Part shown: positions 1 to 10,342 of the stretch, piece after piece | Position numbering within the stretch: the first letter of the stretch is position 1 | Layout of the letters: every line of letters starts with the position of its first letter | NCBI RefSeq assembly: GCF_018873765.1 | Contig: NC_057924.1 | Location: forward strand, 24,175,542 to 24,239,541 | From: Telopea speciosissima | Lineage: Eukaryota > Streptophyta > Magnoliopsida > Proteales > Proteaceae | Direction: 5' to 3' | DNA length: 64,000 nucleotides | Program-made: the position numbers and the translations under genes | The notes under the pieces: generated by a model | What the model was told of the DNA's origin: nothing | The model's input: only the letters and a program-made list of their open reading frames with translations | The model's database searches: none

Positions 1-1782
1 TCCATGAAAACAATCTTTTGTACTTTTCTTGATCCTTTTGGGTTGTCGTAATATGTGATGTATTTTTGCAATACTATCAGCTTCAATTCCCAATCTTTTT
101 GGTAAGGCTTTAGTTGATTAATGTAAAATAAATTTGACATTTTTCCTACAAAGATTAATTAGAAATTAATTTGTTTATTGTACAACAACAACAGAATTAG
201 AAAGTATTTTTTTTATTTCTACTACACAGAGTAATCATATTCTACATGAGATCTATGACAATCATATGATTAATGCAAAAAAAAAATAGACAGTTTACGA
301 AAAAATATAAGAAGATGATTGCAAAAGTAAAAATACTTATCAGAAGGATCTTGTTGAAACTTCCTGCTTGTCTTGGAAACAAGAATATCATAAGTTGAAA
401 AAATAAATATACCTATCAGATAAGGTGGGTTTCACAAATTGTTAACAGTTTTTGAATTATGACCTATACAATATCCGATATCGTGCAATAAAACTCCACT
501 TGTTCTTTTTCCATTCAAAAACCACTAACAACCTTTTACTTTACTCGAATTGATGGTTGTACAGTTCCTACACCACACAATGCATGAAAAATTTATCCAT
601 AATATTTAACTACTACAACATGAGTTAGTCCCCCAAATTTTGTGTGTATATATTTATTGTTATTTTCTTTTTTTTTGAAAACACTCATCTTAGAAAACAC
701 TCATTTTAGTGAGTGAGTGCTTTTTGTGGAACAGTGCATGCTCATAGCCTCATACCGAACCTGCCCTAACAAATTATCTGAGATAGACTGGCATTGGGCC
801 CACATAATCATATGATCCTAACCATCCGATCAATTTCATGCTTTGAAGTTTATTCCATCCTCACACAAAATTGAGGTCTCTACACATGTCTCCACATGTT
901 TTTTTTGTAAGTTTATTTCATCTGTTTTGAAAATGCGGCTCCACATGGATGATACCCTTTTCAGAACATTGATTGGTCTGGTGTGCAGATTCCTCCCACG
1001 GTGCCAGCGTGGTAATCCCTCTGCCTTTATTTAAATTGTAATCTTTATTTTATCTTGTTGGAGTTAGTTAACAACTGGGTTTAGTAGAAAGTTGAGTTAT
1101 ATTTTGTAATGTTTCCTTTTATTGCTATTGATGGAATCGTTGTTAGAGTTGGAGTTTATTTCAGTGTTGAGTCCAAGATAGAGTGAAAACAAAGGATTCA
1201 TAGATATCATCTTTGGAGTGAAAGTGTTTTGAGTTGAATAGTTGATACCTTTTGACTGCCATGAGCTGCAGATCCCTCTCTCTCCTCCTCTGATTTTCTC
1301 CCATTTGTCTCGGGTTCTTTTTCTTTTTCTTCTCTTATTCTTCTTGTCAGTTTTCTATGTTCTGGCATTGGATCTTATTCAGCAAGAGGGAACTCAATCT
1401 CTCTTGTAACTTCACTTTTCAGTCGCTGATACAGAGATCCAAATCCCCACCTGAAGTCGACGGTCACTGTTAATTATCTTTGTTTTTACTGTCATATGCC
1501 ATTTCAGAAAATTTCTTTGACTGGTTGCTTGTCATTTCTTTAGATTGATGGTTAGTATTGGGAACCTTGCCATACAAATTTAGATTCAACAAACCTATAA
1601 TATTGAGGGAGTGATTTTTCTCCAAATCGAGAGTGTCTTCTGCAACTGGTTCTGTTGGACCAAGGTAGAAGATGAGATCCCTCTTCGTTTCCTTTTTGAG
1701 TAACCCTTTTAAAACTCAAGTTCTACAACTACCCTTGCCTATTTCTTTTAACCCTTCTTGGTCTTATTTTATTTGCCAAAAT
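1..1782. other. AT-rich intergenic spacer
   Basis: No convincing coding region, RNA gene or element was found. The stretch is AT-rich with homopolymer runs, and the longest open frames are about 60 codons with no recognisable domain. A small imperfect palindrome around 690-720 (cactcattttagtgagtg) is the only visible structure. It may contain regulatory or untranslated sequence of a gene outside the window. Confidence 0.5.
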
Positions 1783-2772
1783 ACCAACTCTCAAATTAGT
1801 TTCGCTATTACTACTTTATTTTTTGGGTAAGCTTTAATCATTCCTACTAATTTTAAACTTCTTAAATCATTCAAATACAATTTAAAAAAAAAAAAAAATC
1901 CAGCAAAATAAGAACAAAATTTTACTTCTACCAGAATTGCAGGATAATCAATTAAATACCAACTCTAAAATTAGTTTCCATATTCCTATTTTTTCGGTAA
2001 GCTTTACCTATTCCTACTCATTCTCAACTTCTTAAATTATTTAAATCCACTTACATAAAATAAAAAAATTAAAAAAAAAAAAAAAAAGGGAATAAAATTT
2101 TCAAAAAACATAAGACATTTCCTACTATGAGTAGAAGAAAGCAAAACAGATATGACTAAAAGGGCAGAAAGAAGAAACACATGAATGTAAATAAGTTGTG
2201 AAGAAAAGTACCAAGTCGTATGACAGGACTTCAATTTGCAGGATACCTTGCCCTTTTAGTAACTGAATTCGAAAACCAAAAAAATTGGAAACCAAGAATT
2301 TTGAAGAAGCAATAACCAAATATAAAACTCAAAAATAAGGAAGATGTAAAGTAATAAAGAAATTTATAGAACAATCATCAAAGGAAATGAAGATTGATAT
2401 AGAGGGAAATAATAAATATCATGTACAGATATCCATAAATTGAGAACACGAAAGGTAAAGCGAGATGTAGAGCATGGCAATGTACATAGTATGAGAAGAG
2501 TTGTTTATTTATTTTATTTTTTTTGTAGAAAGGAAGAAGACTCGTTTCTTTTTTTTGGAAGAATGAAAAAGTCTTTTTTTTTTTTTTTTTTTGATAGTCG
2601 TATCCCTATTACTACTCATTCTCAACTTCTTAAATAATTTAAATCCACTTACCTTAAAAAAGGGAAATTCCAATGTAAACTTATTTCAAGTTGTGCAAAT
2701 TTCAATGTAAACTTATTTAATTATAATAATGAAAGTAATTATTAATAATTAAAAAAAAATTTTGATAGTCGT
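1783..2772. repeat. degenerate local repeat block at the outer insertion site
   Basis: A module reading roughly ctcattctcaacttctt followed by aaat-atttaaatccactta occurs near 1836-1895, 2013-2060 and 2607-2655, and again at 23280-23325 on the far side of the outer retrotransposon. The copy from about 2590 to 2767 and the copy starting at 23269 match over about 175 bp, including the repeated phrase caatgtaaacttattt. The block was therefore tandemly duplicated before the outer element inserted at the start of the second copy. T runs at 2574-2592 and A runs at 2072-2087 sit inside it. No coding potential is seen. Confidence 0.6.
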
Positions 2773-3055
2773 TGTTGCGTTAGAAAATCGTTCAAGGGTC
2801 CTTTCGGGTGCCGTAACCAGCAAAAGAACCAGGGGATGACAAAGGGGAACCGGTGTGGTTCCGGCCTAGAACTCTCCGATGCCAAAGTCAGATCTCCTGA
2901 GCAAATAGATGAATAATAGTATTCAAGATGAGTTAAGATGGGTAGAGTACCTTCTCTTTTATAGTGGGGTGTGGCGGTGTGGAGAGTCCCAGTTGGTGGT
3001 CAGTGGTCCTCATAGTTGATAGAGTCCCTGGATAGTAGGGTTCATCCTTGATTGG

Positions 3056-3260
3056 TTGTCTTCCCGTGAGACGTAGTGTCATGATAGACTTGATAATTGT
3101 CTTCCCGTAAGACATAGTATCATGATAGACTTGATAGTTGTCTTCCCGTTAGACGTAGTGTCCTGATAGACTTGATAGTTGTCTTCCCGTGAGACGTAGT
3201 GTCATGATAGACTTGATAGTTATCTTTTCGTGAGACGTAGTGTCATGATAGACTTAATAT
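3056..3260 (-). repeat. 41-bp tandem repeat in LTR, five copies
   Basis: The units begin at 3056, 3097, 3138, 3179 and 3220 with ttgtcttcccgt and end with catgatagacttgata. The period is 41 bp and copies differ by only a few bases. The other LTR of the same element has four units at 22614-22777. Confidence 0.85.
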
Positions 3261-3464
3261 CCTTGATGGATAGACCTATCTACGTGGAAGATGAGGTTCC
3301 TGGTGTATGAGTCCGTCCAGACTACGTGACTGGTAGGCTGTGGCCTAGAGTCTTGGAGACGGTGCGTGTCTTGTAGATGGTGACGGTGGTACTCTGATCT
3401 ACGTTTGCCTGGTACCCGCGCCTCCATCCATGCGTCTGTGCGTGCACATAAGGGTCCGCACCGA

Positions 3465-3620
3465 AGGGAGGTCGACGCCCAAGGGGGGTTGGCACCCAAG
3501 GGTGGTCCACGCCCCAAGGGGGTTGGGGCCCAAGGGAGGTCCACGCCCCAAGGGGGTTGGCGCCCAAGGGTGGCCGCGCCCGAGGGGGTTGGGCACCCAA
3601 GGGGGTTTGCGCCTGTGGAT
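3465..3620 (-). repeat. GC-rich LTR minisatellite
   Basis: About four to five degenerate units combine ggcgcccaaggg with ggtccacgccccaag, with a period near 35 bp. The same array lies in the other LTR at about 22972-23150. It creates long but meaningless open frames on both strands, rich in Gly, Pro and Arg. Confidence 0.75.
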
Positions 3621-3730
3621 GTCGGTGGTCGGTGCCTGCGCTTGGTCTTCTCTTGGCCCCGATATGGTCCACCTCCTTGGGCCAGGCACGTGGCAGCCTC
3701 TGATTGGTTGGTGTGATTTTGGGTTTATCA

Positions 3731-3746
3731 TTTGGCCCCCACTCTC
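3731..3746 (-). promoter_or_regulatory. polypurine tract of the outer element
   Basis: Read on the minus strand the sequence is AGAGTGGGGGCCAAA, directly abutting the LTR start TGATAAACCC. This is the position and composition of the plus-strand priming tract of an LTR retrotransposon. The Tat/Retand-like element has nearly the same tract at 37250-37264. Confidence 0.75.
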
Positions 3747-3785
3747 TTGGATCAGAATGTCCAAGAGAGTAGACTTTGCATTTTT

Positions 3786-4600
3786 GCTTTGAGCCTTGGT
3801 GGTTGTCGAGCCTTGGTGGCTTTGAGCCTTGGTGGTCTATGGACCTTGGTGGCGTTGCGCTTGATGGTCTACGAACCTTGGTGGCCTTACGCCTCGGTGG
3901 TCCGTGGACCTTGGTGGCCTTGCGCTTCGGTAGTCTACGGACCTTGGTGGCATTGTGCCTTGGTAGTCTATAGACCTTAGTGGCATTGTGCCTTGGTGGT
4001 CAACAAACCTTGGTGGTCTACGGACCTTGGTGGCATTGCGCTTTGGTGGTCTATAGACCTTAGTGGCACTACGCCTTGGTGGTCTACGGACCTTGGTGGC
4101 CAACGGGCCTTGGTGGCATTACGCCTTGGTGGCCAACTGGCCTTGGTGGCATTACGCCTTGGTGGTCTACGGACCTTGGTGGCATTGTGCCTTGGTGGTC
4201 TATGGACCTTAGTGGCATTATGCCTTGGTGGTTAACGGACCTTGGTGGCATTGCGCCTTGGTGGTCTACGAACCTTGGTGGCGTTGCGCCTTGGTGGTCT
4301 ATGGACCTTGGTGGCGTTGCGCCTTGGTGGTCTATGGACCTTAGTGGCACTGCGGCTTAGTGGTCTACAGACCTTGGTGGCATTACGCCTTGGTGGTCTA
4401 TGGACCATGGTGGCCAATGAGCCTTGGTGGTCTACGGACCTGGGTGGCATTGTGCCTTGGTGGTCTACGAACCTTGGTGGCCAACGGGCCTTGGTGGCAT
4501 TACGCCTTGGTGGTCTACGAACCTTGGTGGCCAACGGGTCTTGGTGGCATTATGCCTTGGTGGTCTACGAACCTTGGTGGCATTGTGCCTTGGTATTCGA
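3786..4600 (-). repeat. 33-bp composite minisatellite, about 25 units
   Basis: The array alternates half-units ttggtggtctacggacc and ttggtggcattgcgcc, with variants such as ttggtggccaacgggcc. The full period is about 33 bp over about 800 bp. It lies between the gag remnant and the 3' LTR of the outer element. A short stretch of the same repeat, in the same orientation relative to the element, occurs in the related element at about 33735-33900. The open frames across it are periodic artefacts of a unit length divisible by three. Confidence 0.85.
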
Positions 4601-4689
4601 ACAATCTCGAACTCCACAAACTTCTCATACTCTGCCTCTAAACCTTGAACTCGTGATAAATATGACGTTTCATACTTCCCATTTTTTTT

Positions 4690-5100
4690 TTTGACTCGAA
4701 TTGGTCTTTGGCCACAAACACTTCTTCGCTCGAACCTCGACCTTGAACCTTCACGAACTCTGACCTTGGACCTCGGACCTCGATCCTCGATCCTCGATCC
4801 TCGATCCTCGAACCTCGAACCTTGTCCCTGCCCATGGCCTGTCGCCTACGGCCCATAGCCGTGGCCCCCTTTCTATTTGGTTGATATTGACTTGAATTGG
4901 TCTTTTGGCCACAGACACATCATTCTTGAACCTTGACCTCGCACCCTCACAAACTTCAACCTCGGACCTCGGACCTTGAACCTCATCCTCGGACCTCGGA
5001 CCTTGAACCCTCATGAACTTTGATCTTGGACCTCGGACCTCGTCCATGCCCATGGCCTGTCGATCGCGGTCCTTGGCCGTGGCCAAAGACCCCCTTTATA
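4690..5100 (-). repeat. two-copy 196-bp duplication with acctcg-rich tracts
   Basis: The phrase gaattggtctt followed by tggccaca occurs near 4697 and 4894. Each is followed by runs of ctcggacctcggacc or ctcgatcctcgatcctcg type, then by gcccatggcctgtcg near 4831 and 5048. It is therefore a tandem duplication of about 200 bp containing simple repeats. It belongs to the non-coding 3' part of the outer element. Confidence 0.65.
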
Positions 5101-5424
5101 TTTTTCTTTCTTTCTCTCTTGCTTTTCCACTTTTTGCTTTTTTAATCTTCTACTCTGCCTTGCACTTGGTCTTCATCTTTCGTTTCCCCTAAGGTGTTTG
5201 CTTTGGGTGGCCAAGAGTTGTGTGCCACCTCTTTATTTCTTAATTGTTGCCTCTTGTTCTTGCCCAGCCATTGGGCTTTGGCTTGTTTTGTAGCGTGCAT
5301 GCTTGGTGCTTGGCCATTGCTTTGTGCCTACGTTCGTGCTCGTTGGTCTGTGCCTAGCATGCCCTAGTTGCTCGATCAACGCATCTGCGGTCCACGCCTG
5401 TACTCTATCGACGCCCGCGGTTTG
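5101..5424 (-). other. non-coding part of the outer element next to the nested insertion
   Basis: Pyrimidine-rich sequence is followed by degenerate phrases (gtccacgcctgtactctatcgacgc type) that continue on the far side of the nested element at 18589. No gene is seen. The last five bases, GTTTG (5420-5424), are the target duplication of the nested Tekay-type element. Confidence 0.6.
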
Positions 5425-5769
5425 TGTCAAACCCTGCTCCTGACTGGCTGGAATTTTGATTGAAGGACAGGAACCCCTAACCAGGCAACCAGGAACACTG
5501 TGGAGTATCACTCCAGTGACTTGGATTAATGAGGAAACTCTGTGCATGTCTCCCTATATACCTGTCAGAAGGTGGATAGCTGACCCCTGCAGCTGCACAA
5601 CTCATAGCATTATGTATGGTCTGGACCCCAGGTAATCTCTCTCCTCCCCATAACTATGGGACCCACCTCTGAAAAAGTGTGTAAAAATCTCTAAATGGCA
5701 TGTGGGGACAATGTCTCGACCAAGGGTCAAACCCCGTGCAAGCCCCATGAGATTCACCTTCTTTGGAAT

Positions 5770-5822
5770 CTGCGGCGATACCTGGACGGCGTGCGACAAG
5801 GCCCAGAGACATCGCCCGTGGG
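5770..5822 (+). other. degraded copy of the recurring LTR hairpin
   Basis: The right half gcccagagacatcgccc is intact, but the left arm reads ggcgata instead of CTGGGCGATG, so pairing is mostly lost. The equivalent copy in the 3' LTR (15640-15680) is intact. The site lies about 220 bp upstream of the LTR TATA box. Confidence 0.6.
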
Positions 5823-6033
5823 TAAAACAGCATATTTTAATGGATTTAAATGTGGGGACCACCCATAATGGACATGGGCACCCTCCATAGATAGAGGGGA
5901 GTCCGAGGGACCACCTCATACCCTAGGTTCACTGTGGACCCCACCAGAGAGCCCAGAGTGCCTATAAATGCAGTTAAGAATGCATTTTGAAAATAGACCT
6001 TAACCAGCTAAACAGGCCTTAGTCAAGGCTGGG

Positions 6034-6043
6034 CTATATATAG
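6034..6043 (+). promoter_or_regulatory. TATA box of the 5' LTR promoter
   Basis: The sequence ctatatatag sits in a unique part of the LTR and is conserved in the 3' LTR at 15894-15905. It is followed within about 60 bp by purine-rich sequence typical of a transcribed leader. It is the most likely core promoter for the genomic transcript. Confidence 0.6.
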
Positions 6044-6774
6044 GAGTGCCTTGGGCTCATTTAGAACCCTTAGCTACTATTCATTTCGTGGGAGAGAAAA
6101 GAAGAGAAAGAAGAGAGAAAGGAGAGGAACAAGAAGAAGGAAGGAGAAGCAGAGGGGAATCAGCCCTACACTCCAAGGCTTGGATTTTCGTGCCTCCTCA
6201 GCTCAGCTCAGGTATACATACATATGTACATACCTACTGCCTCCTTCTTATCCCTGTATTTTATATGGATTCTTACTCTCTAGCAGGCTAGAATAGCTAG
6301 AGACTGCCCTGAACAGCCTTAGATCTGCCATGCAAGTATGGAGCATGGAAGATCTAAGATTTTTAGTAAATTTTATAAGTCTGATATGCTGTTTTTGAGA
6401 GCCGAATCTGGCTGTGCATGGCTGCACTGCCCAGATTCACTATTGGATGGTTGTTTGGAACCCTGGATGCAAGCCATGACTACATAGACCTAGCCCTAGG
6501 TAATTGCAGCCTTGAATCACCATGTCACACCTATTTCCAGCCTTGCATGTGGCTGAAATTGAGATTCATGCCTGAAGAAAACCCTGTGATACTATTCACT
6601 GGGCTGTCTGGGCAACCTCTGGCAGCCAAGTGGTGGGCCCAATGGAAAATCCACAAGGACCAATATGTAGATCACCCCTATGGGTACCTAGTCCCCTAAC
6701 ATGCATGGGGTGATGATTTGAGCACTGCCCATGGGGATCAACCTTGGGATCTCAGCCCATTGTCAATTTGAAGA

Positions 6775-6830
6775 CTCTGAGCAATGCACTGGGCATGCAC
6801 CCAATGCCCAGAGACATCGCCCAGTGAATG
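6775..6830 (+). other. recurring LTR hairpin, second copy, 5' LTR
   Basis: The sequence reads ctctgagcaatgcactgggcat, then an intervening stretch, then gcccagagacatcgcccagtg. The right arm is intact and the left arm is partly changed (cactgggcat). The intact equivalent in the 3' LTR lies at 16637-16675. Confidence 0.6.
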
Positions 6831-8656
6831 GAAGTTGGCAGAATTACTGATCTGGCCTTGGGAACCTCACCCATTGGCTATATGACAGTGTGGGAAGGTG
6901 GGAAATGACCTAAATGCCCTTCCCCAACCTGCATGTGCTTGGTCCTGCAGTACTGTCAGGCTGAGGACACCACAGTAAGTCTAATATGACCTAGGGTCAG
7001 GTACAATCACTGAGAATGACCATTTTACCCCTTGACCACCATCTCTGGATGATGCACCGGGACATAGACCTAAGGCCCTGTGCAAGTCCCAGAGGATTTC
7101 AAGTGAGAACCAACTGAACACCGGGTCAACCCAGTAAGCTTAGGTTAACCCTAGGACTGCCAGAAATAGGTTGAAACTTAACATGACAATTTTTTATTTA
7201 CATCTAGGATTTGATCCCGCGCTCGAGGTCTACAACCAGACTGCTATTGGAATTGAATTTGCAACCGAGTTCCTAGAACCAGAACCAGGTGAGTGAAGTA
7301 TTATCATATGTGCATGTGTAACTGTGTGCCGGCAAATAATTTTTAAATCTTAAATGCTGTGTTATTTAATTCAGTTCAATTACTCAAATTACTGAACAAT
7401 AATTGTCTGTTGATCAACCCTGTGAATATTATCTGATGATTGTGAATGTTAGACTAGATGCCGTAGACGGCTTGGAGATGAGGCATGTGGTAGCCCGTAG
7501 TATGGGATGCGGTTGACACCACCTGACTTATACGATGCCATATAGACATGGGGTTAGAGTTTCATCACCCGTGCTACGCACCCTTGCCAACAGGGGTTAA
7601 GGTGTTGGATGTCTGTGAGGGTAACCATATGTGTATATGAGAAAAGAAAAGAAATGTGTTTGCACCAGAATGGTGATATGAGCTATATGCTGGGCTATAA
7701 GCTAGAAAAGAAAGGAAATAAGAAATGTGATGGATTACCCTACAGGTTAATCACAGAGGGCTGGTCGGGCTAACCTTAGTGAACAAATGCGGGAGCTAAC
7801 TGGTCCTCTCTAACAACTCAATGGGTGTATCGCGGGAAGGGGTAACCAAGTCCGCACCAGGGATACATGTATTGGGGATTGTAGTAGCACAGACCTGACT
7901 TAGTTGTACTATTAGGTGGCTAATAATTAATCTGGACTTGCATATCATATAGGATCATGTGGAATGTGGTTGCATGTGCATGCATGATGATATGTTTTGC
8001 TCACGGGCTCAGTGGGAGCTCACACTCTCTTATATATGTTTTTCTTAGATGATTTTGCAGATCGATGCCGTTGTGGCATGGAGGCTCATTACGAGGAGGA
8101 GAGCCCTGGTTATTATGATGATATTGGTGTGGACCCTGACGGAGGTCGTGCCGATGATGTGTGCATTTTCGATGGTCATTGACGAAGACCGTTGAAGAGT
8201 GCACTTGATGCTTTTTGTCTTGGGGACTCCTTTTTGCTTTGTTTAGGAGTATATCCCCGTTCTGTCTGTGGTTCTGTTGTAGTCCTCTTACTTTCTTTTT
8301 GGGGTTGAGTTAGCTCACCCTGTATATATATATATATATATATGTATGTATTTTCTTTGGTTTTGTTTCTTGTCAGCTTTACTTTTCAGTTTGTGGGTAG
8401 TATGGGAAATGTACCAAAACAATCGAATGTATGTATATGTATATTATCATCATTTTCCGTATCGTTTTGCTTCCTCTTTGTTATTATAATTATAGTTTAT
8501 CTGCAGCACTCTGATCTTACTTGTAGTAATGTGATGAATGTGGACCCATGAATGTAATAACTGCTTCTAGATCTGTGGGATTTGGCGGATTACTGTTACA
8601 CAATTCGGGTCACCTACCTAATCCTCCCAGGGGGTGGTTTGGGGTGTAACAGAGCT

Positions 8657-8668
8657 TGGTATCAGAGC
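8657..8668 (+). promoter_or_regulatory. primer-binding site for initiator Met tRNA
   Basis: TGGTATCAGAGC begins five bases after the end of the 5' LTR. It is the standard primer-binding site complementary to the 3' end of plant initiator methionine tRNA, as used by Tekay/Del and many other plant LTR elements. Confidence 0.92.
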
Positions 8669-9424
8669 GCGAGGCTCTTCTTACATTCATGGAGTGCAGA
8701 CTAGGACTAATAAGCTACAAAAATTAAAACATGTAATAATTAAAAGCTACAAGCGAGGTAGATGTAAATAAACAAAAGATGCATAAATTCTATTAAATTT
8801 AAAGGCAACTGCGGCTGCGTCACTACATCAGTTTGATTGAACACATTAATTCAATAATTACATCAGCTGACAATAAAAAAAACTACATACATCTCAAACA
8901 AAAAAAAAAAAAAAAAGAAGAAAAGTACATAAGCTAAAACAAGAGATATGTCAGGACCACGTAACATAAACACCAGTCAGAAGAACTACTCTGTAGGAGG
9001 AAGGTCGTCCGAAGGAGGCTGTGTTTGGTGCGAGTCCATGCGATAGAATCTGTCCCAAAAGTCCAAGCGTTGTTCAACAGATCCCACCCTGCTCTCTAGA
9101 GATGTGAAGCCCCGATCCATCCTAGTCGCCATATCTGAAAGCTGGGTATCGAGGCTCTGGAAAATGTGACATCATCTGTGCCCACTCGGAAGGCCCTGGA
9201 ACCTGAGAACTGGTGGCACCCGTCGCCTCATAGGCAGGTAAGTCAGTGAACTATGTGCCAATACCCTCGAAGTCGCCCTGACCCACACCCTGCTCCTCTC
9301 CATGCTCGCCCTGGATGTCCCCCTCAATGTCACCTAGCTCCACATCCTGCTCATCTCCACCATGCATCTCACCCTGCCCCTCTCCCTGCTGCTCATCACC
9401 AGGCATCACCATCTCCTCATCCTC
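8669..9424. other. leader of the Tekay-type element, before the antisense gene
   Basis: This AT-rich sequence with an A run near 8901-8918 is followed by about 450 bp that may be the 3' untranslated part and tail of the antisense gene. On the plus strand, proline- and serine-rich frames at 9253-9533 are shadows of that gene's acidic, charged tail and are not called. Confidence 0.5.
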
Positions 9425-10342
9425 TTATGGATCACCCCCTGGCACTTTCATCTTCAATATCGAGGTCTTATCAATAGGCCTGGATCTGTCTTGCTCCGCA
9501 TACTCACCTGCCAAAGGAACCCCAAAATGCTGAAAGACTAGAGTAAGGAACTTCCCATAAGGAAGATTTTCATCAGCTAGGTTTTGAGCATGGTACAACA
9601 TAACCTGGAGTACAAGGTACGGGAGGTTTATGATCGGACCCCCTCTGCCAGCTCCCAATAGACAGTATGTAATATAAGCCCTCATCATAGAGATACTACC
9701 CCTATTGCTGCCCTTGGGGTAGATGTTGTAGGTAACACACCTACTGATTACTCTAGCACTAGGCTTGTAGGAAGCCTCAGACTTAGGTGTGTCTTGTGAC
9801 CCTGTCTGTGCTTTGAAGATCACTCTCCTAGTCTCCAAAGAAAACATCTCAGAGATGTCCATCCTGGGTTTGTAGTAAACCCTCTCCCCAGTGTTGGGTA
9901 AACTCAAAATCTTTTCTAGTGAAGCAGTGGTCAACCTGATATCTACTCCCTTCACCCTACTCAACAGTCCAAACTCTTGTGCCCCAGATGGCACCAAGTT
10001 GCAGTAAAAGTACCGAACCAAGTTGGGATAACAAGGCTCGGTAAGTGTCAACATAGAAGCCCAACCTAGGGCATTGAACCTAGCAAAGAGACTATATTGG
10101 TGGAAGTCATCCACCCGAACCACTCGGCCATTTACAATTTTTAGGGATCTAAAGTTGTCCCACTCCTTAAAATGCTCGTACCTAGAGAAGAGGAACCTGT
10201 CAAACTCGGGCTCCTCCGAAGAAGAACTGTCCCTAGGAGAAGTTGGTGGCACTATGGATGATGATGATGAAGAATGATCACTCTCCACCCGAAGTCTTTT
10301 CTGGGCTACCGATTTCCTAGCCGTACGGTGGCTAGTGGACAT
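9425..10342 (-). CDS. antisense gene in retrotransposon leader, plant transposon-protein domain
   Basis: This is an open frame of 305 residues with no internal stop, opposite in strand to the host element and placed between its primer site and gag. The N-terminus is basic and then Ser-rich (residues about 5-45). The body has FDRFLFSRYEHF, a segment around CYPNLVRYFYCNL, and SRVKGVDIRLT followed by a LSLPNTGERVY block. That order resembles the 'putative plant transposon protein' domain found in Athila ORF1-like proteins; this match is from memory of family style, not a search. The frame is intact although gag and pol of the host element are broken. The terminal stop follows a Gly/Pro-rich end. 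Whether it is expressed, and whether further coding sequence lies at 8950-9424 after an intron, is unknown. Its function is unknown. Confidence 0.6.
   Translation of the reverse strand: MSTSHRTARKSVAQKRLRVESDHSSSSSSIVPPTSPRDSSSSEEPEFDRFLFSRYEHFKEWDNFRSLKIVNGRVVRVDDFHQYSLFARFNALGWASMLTLTEPCYPNLVRYFYCNLVPSGAQEFGLLSRVKGVDIRLTTASLEKILSLPNTGERVYYKPRMDISEMFSLETRRVIFKAQTGSQDTPKSEASYKPSARVISRCVTYNIYPKGSNRGSISMMRAYITYCLLGAGRGGPIINLPYLVLQVMLYHAQNLADENLPYGKFLTLVFQHFGVPLAGEYAEQDRSRPIDKTSILKMKVPGGDP

Larger units (their letters stand above)
2773..3730 (-). repeat. 3' LTR of the outer element
   Basis: This 958-bp repeat matches 22331-23268 in the same orientation. In element orientation it starts TGATAAACCC at 3730 and ends CGCAACA at 2773. 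It holds five copies of a 41-bp repeat (3056-3260) and a GC-rich minisatellite (about 3465-3620). The paired LTR has four copies of the 41-bp unit, which explains part of the length difference. Confidence 0.88.
5425..8651 (+). repeat. 5' LTR of the Tekay-type element
   Basis: This is a 3227-bp direct repeat matching 15293-18588. It starts TGTCAAACCC and ends GGGGTGTAACA. It contains a TATA box near 6034, two copies of the recurring hairpin motif (one degraded at about 5770-5822, one at about 6775-6830), a (TA)n tract near 8324-8343 and a GGTTTGGGGTG terminus. It lacks about 60 bp present in the 3' LTR near 16781-16850. Weak open frames inside it are not recognised as genes. Confidence 0.92.

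Noticed and set aside
3786-4600. CRISPR-like spacing of repeats about 33 bp
   Set aside because: The repeats are contiguous and degenerate with no unique spacers, and the sequence is plant nuclear DNA inside a retrotransposon.
3786-4694. Several overlapping open frames of 80-150 codons on both strands
   Set aside because: They are produced by a 33-bp tandem repeat, a multiple of three, and encode only periodic Trp/Gly/Leu or Pro/Arg peptides without any domain.
8657-8668. Possible tRNA gene at the initiator-Met-like sequence
   Set aside because: Only 12 bases match, exactly at the retrotransposon primer-site position, and no cloverleaf can be formed.
9253-9533. Pro/Ser-rich frames on the plus strand
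   Set aside because: They lie opposite or just beyond the end of the antisense gene and have compositions expected from the complement of acidic, low-complexity coding sequence.
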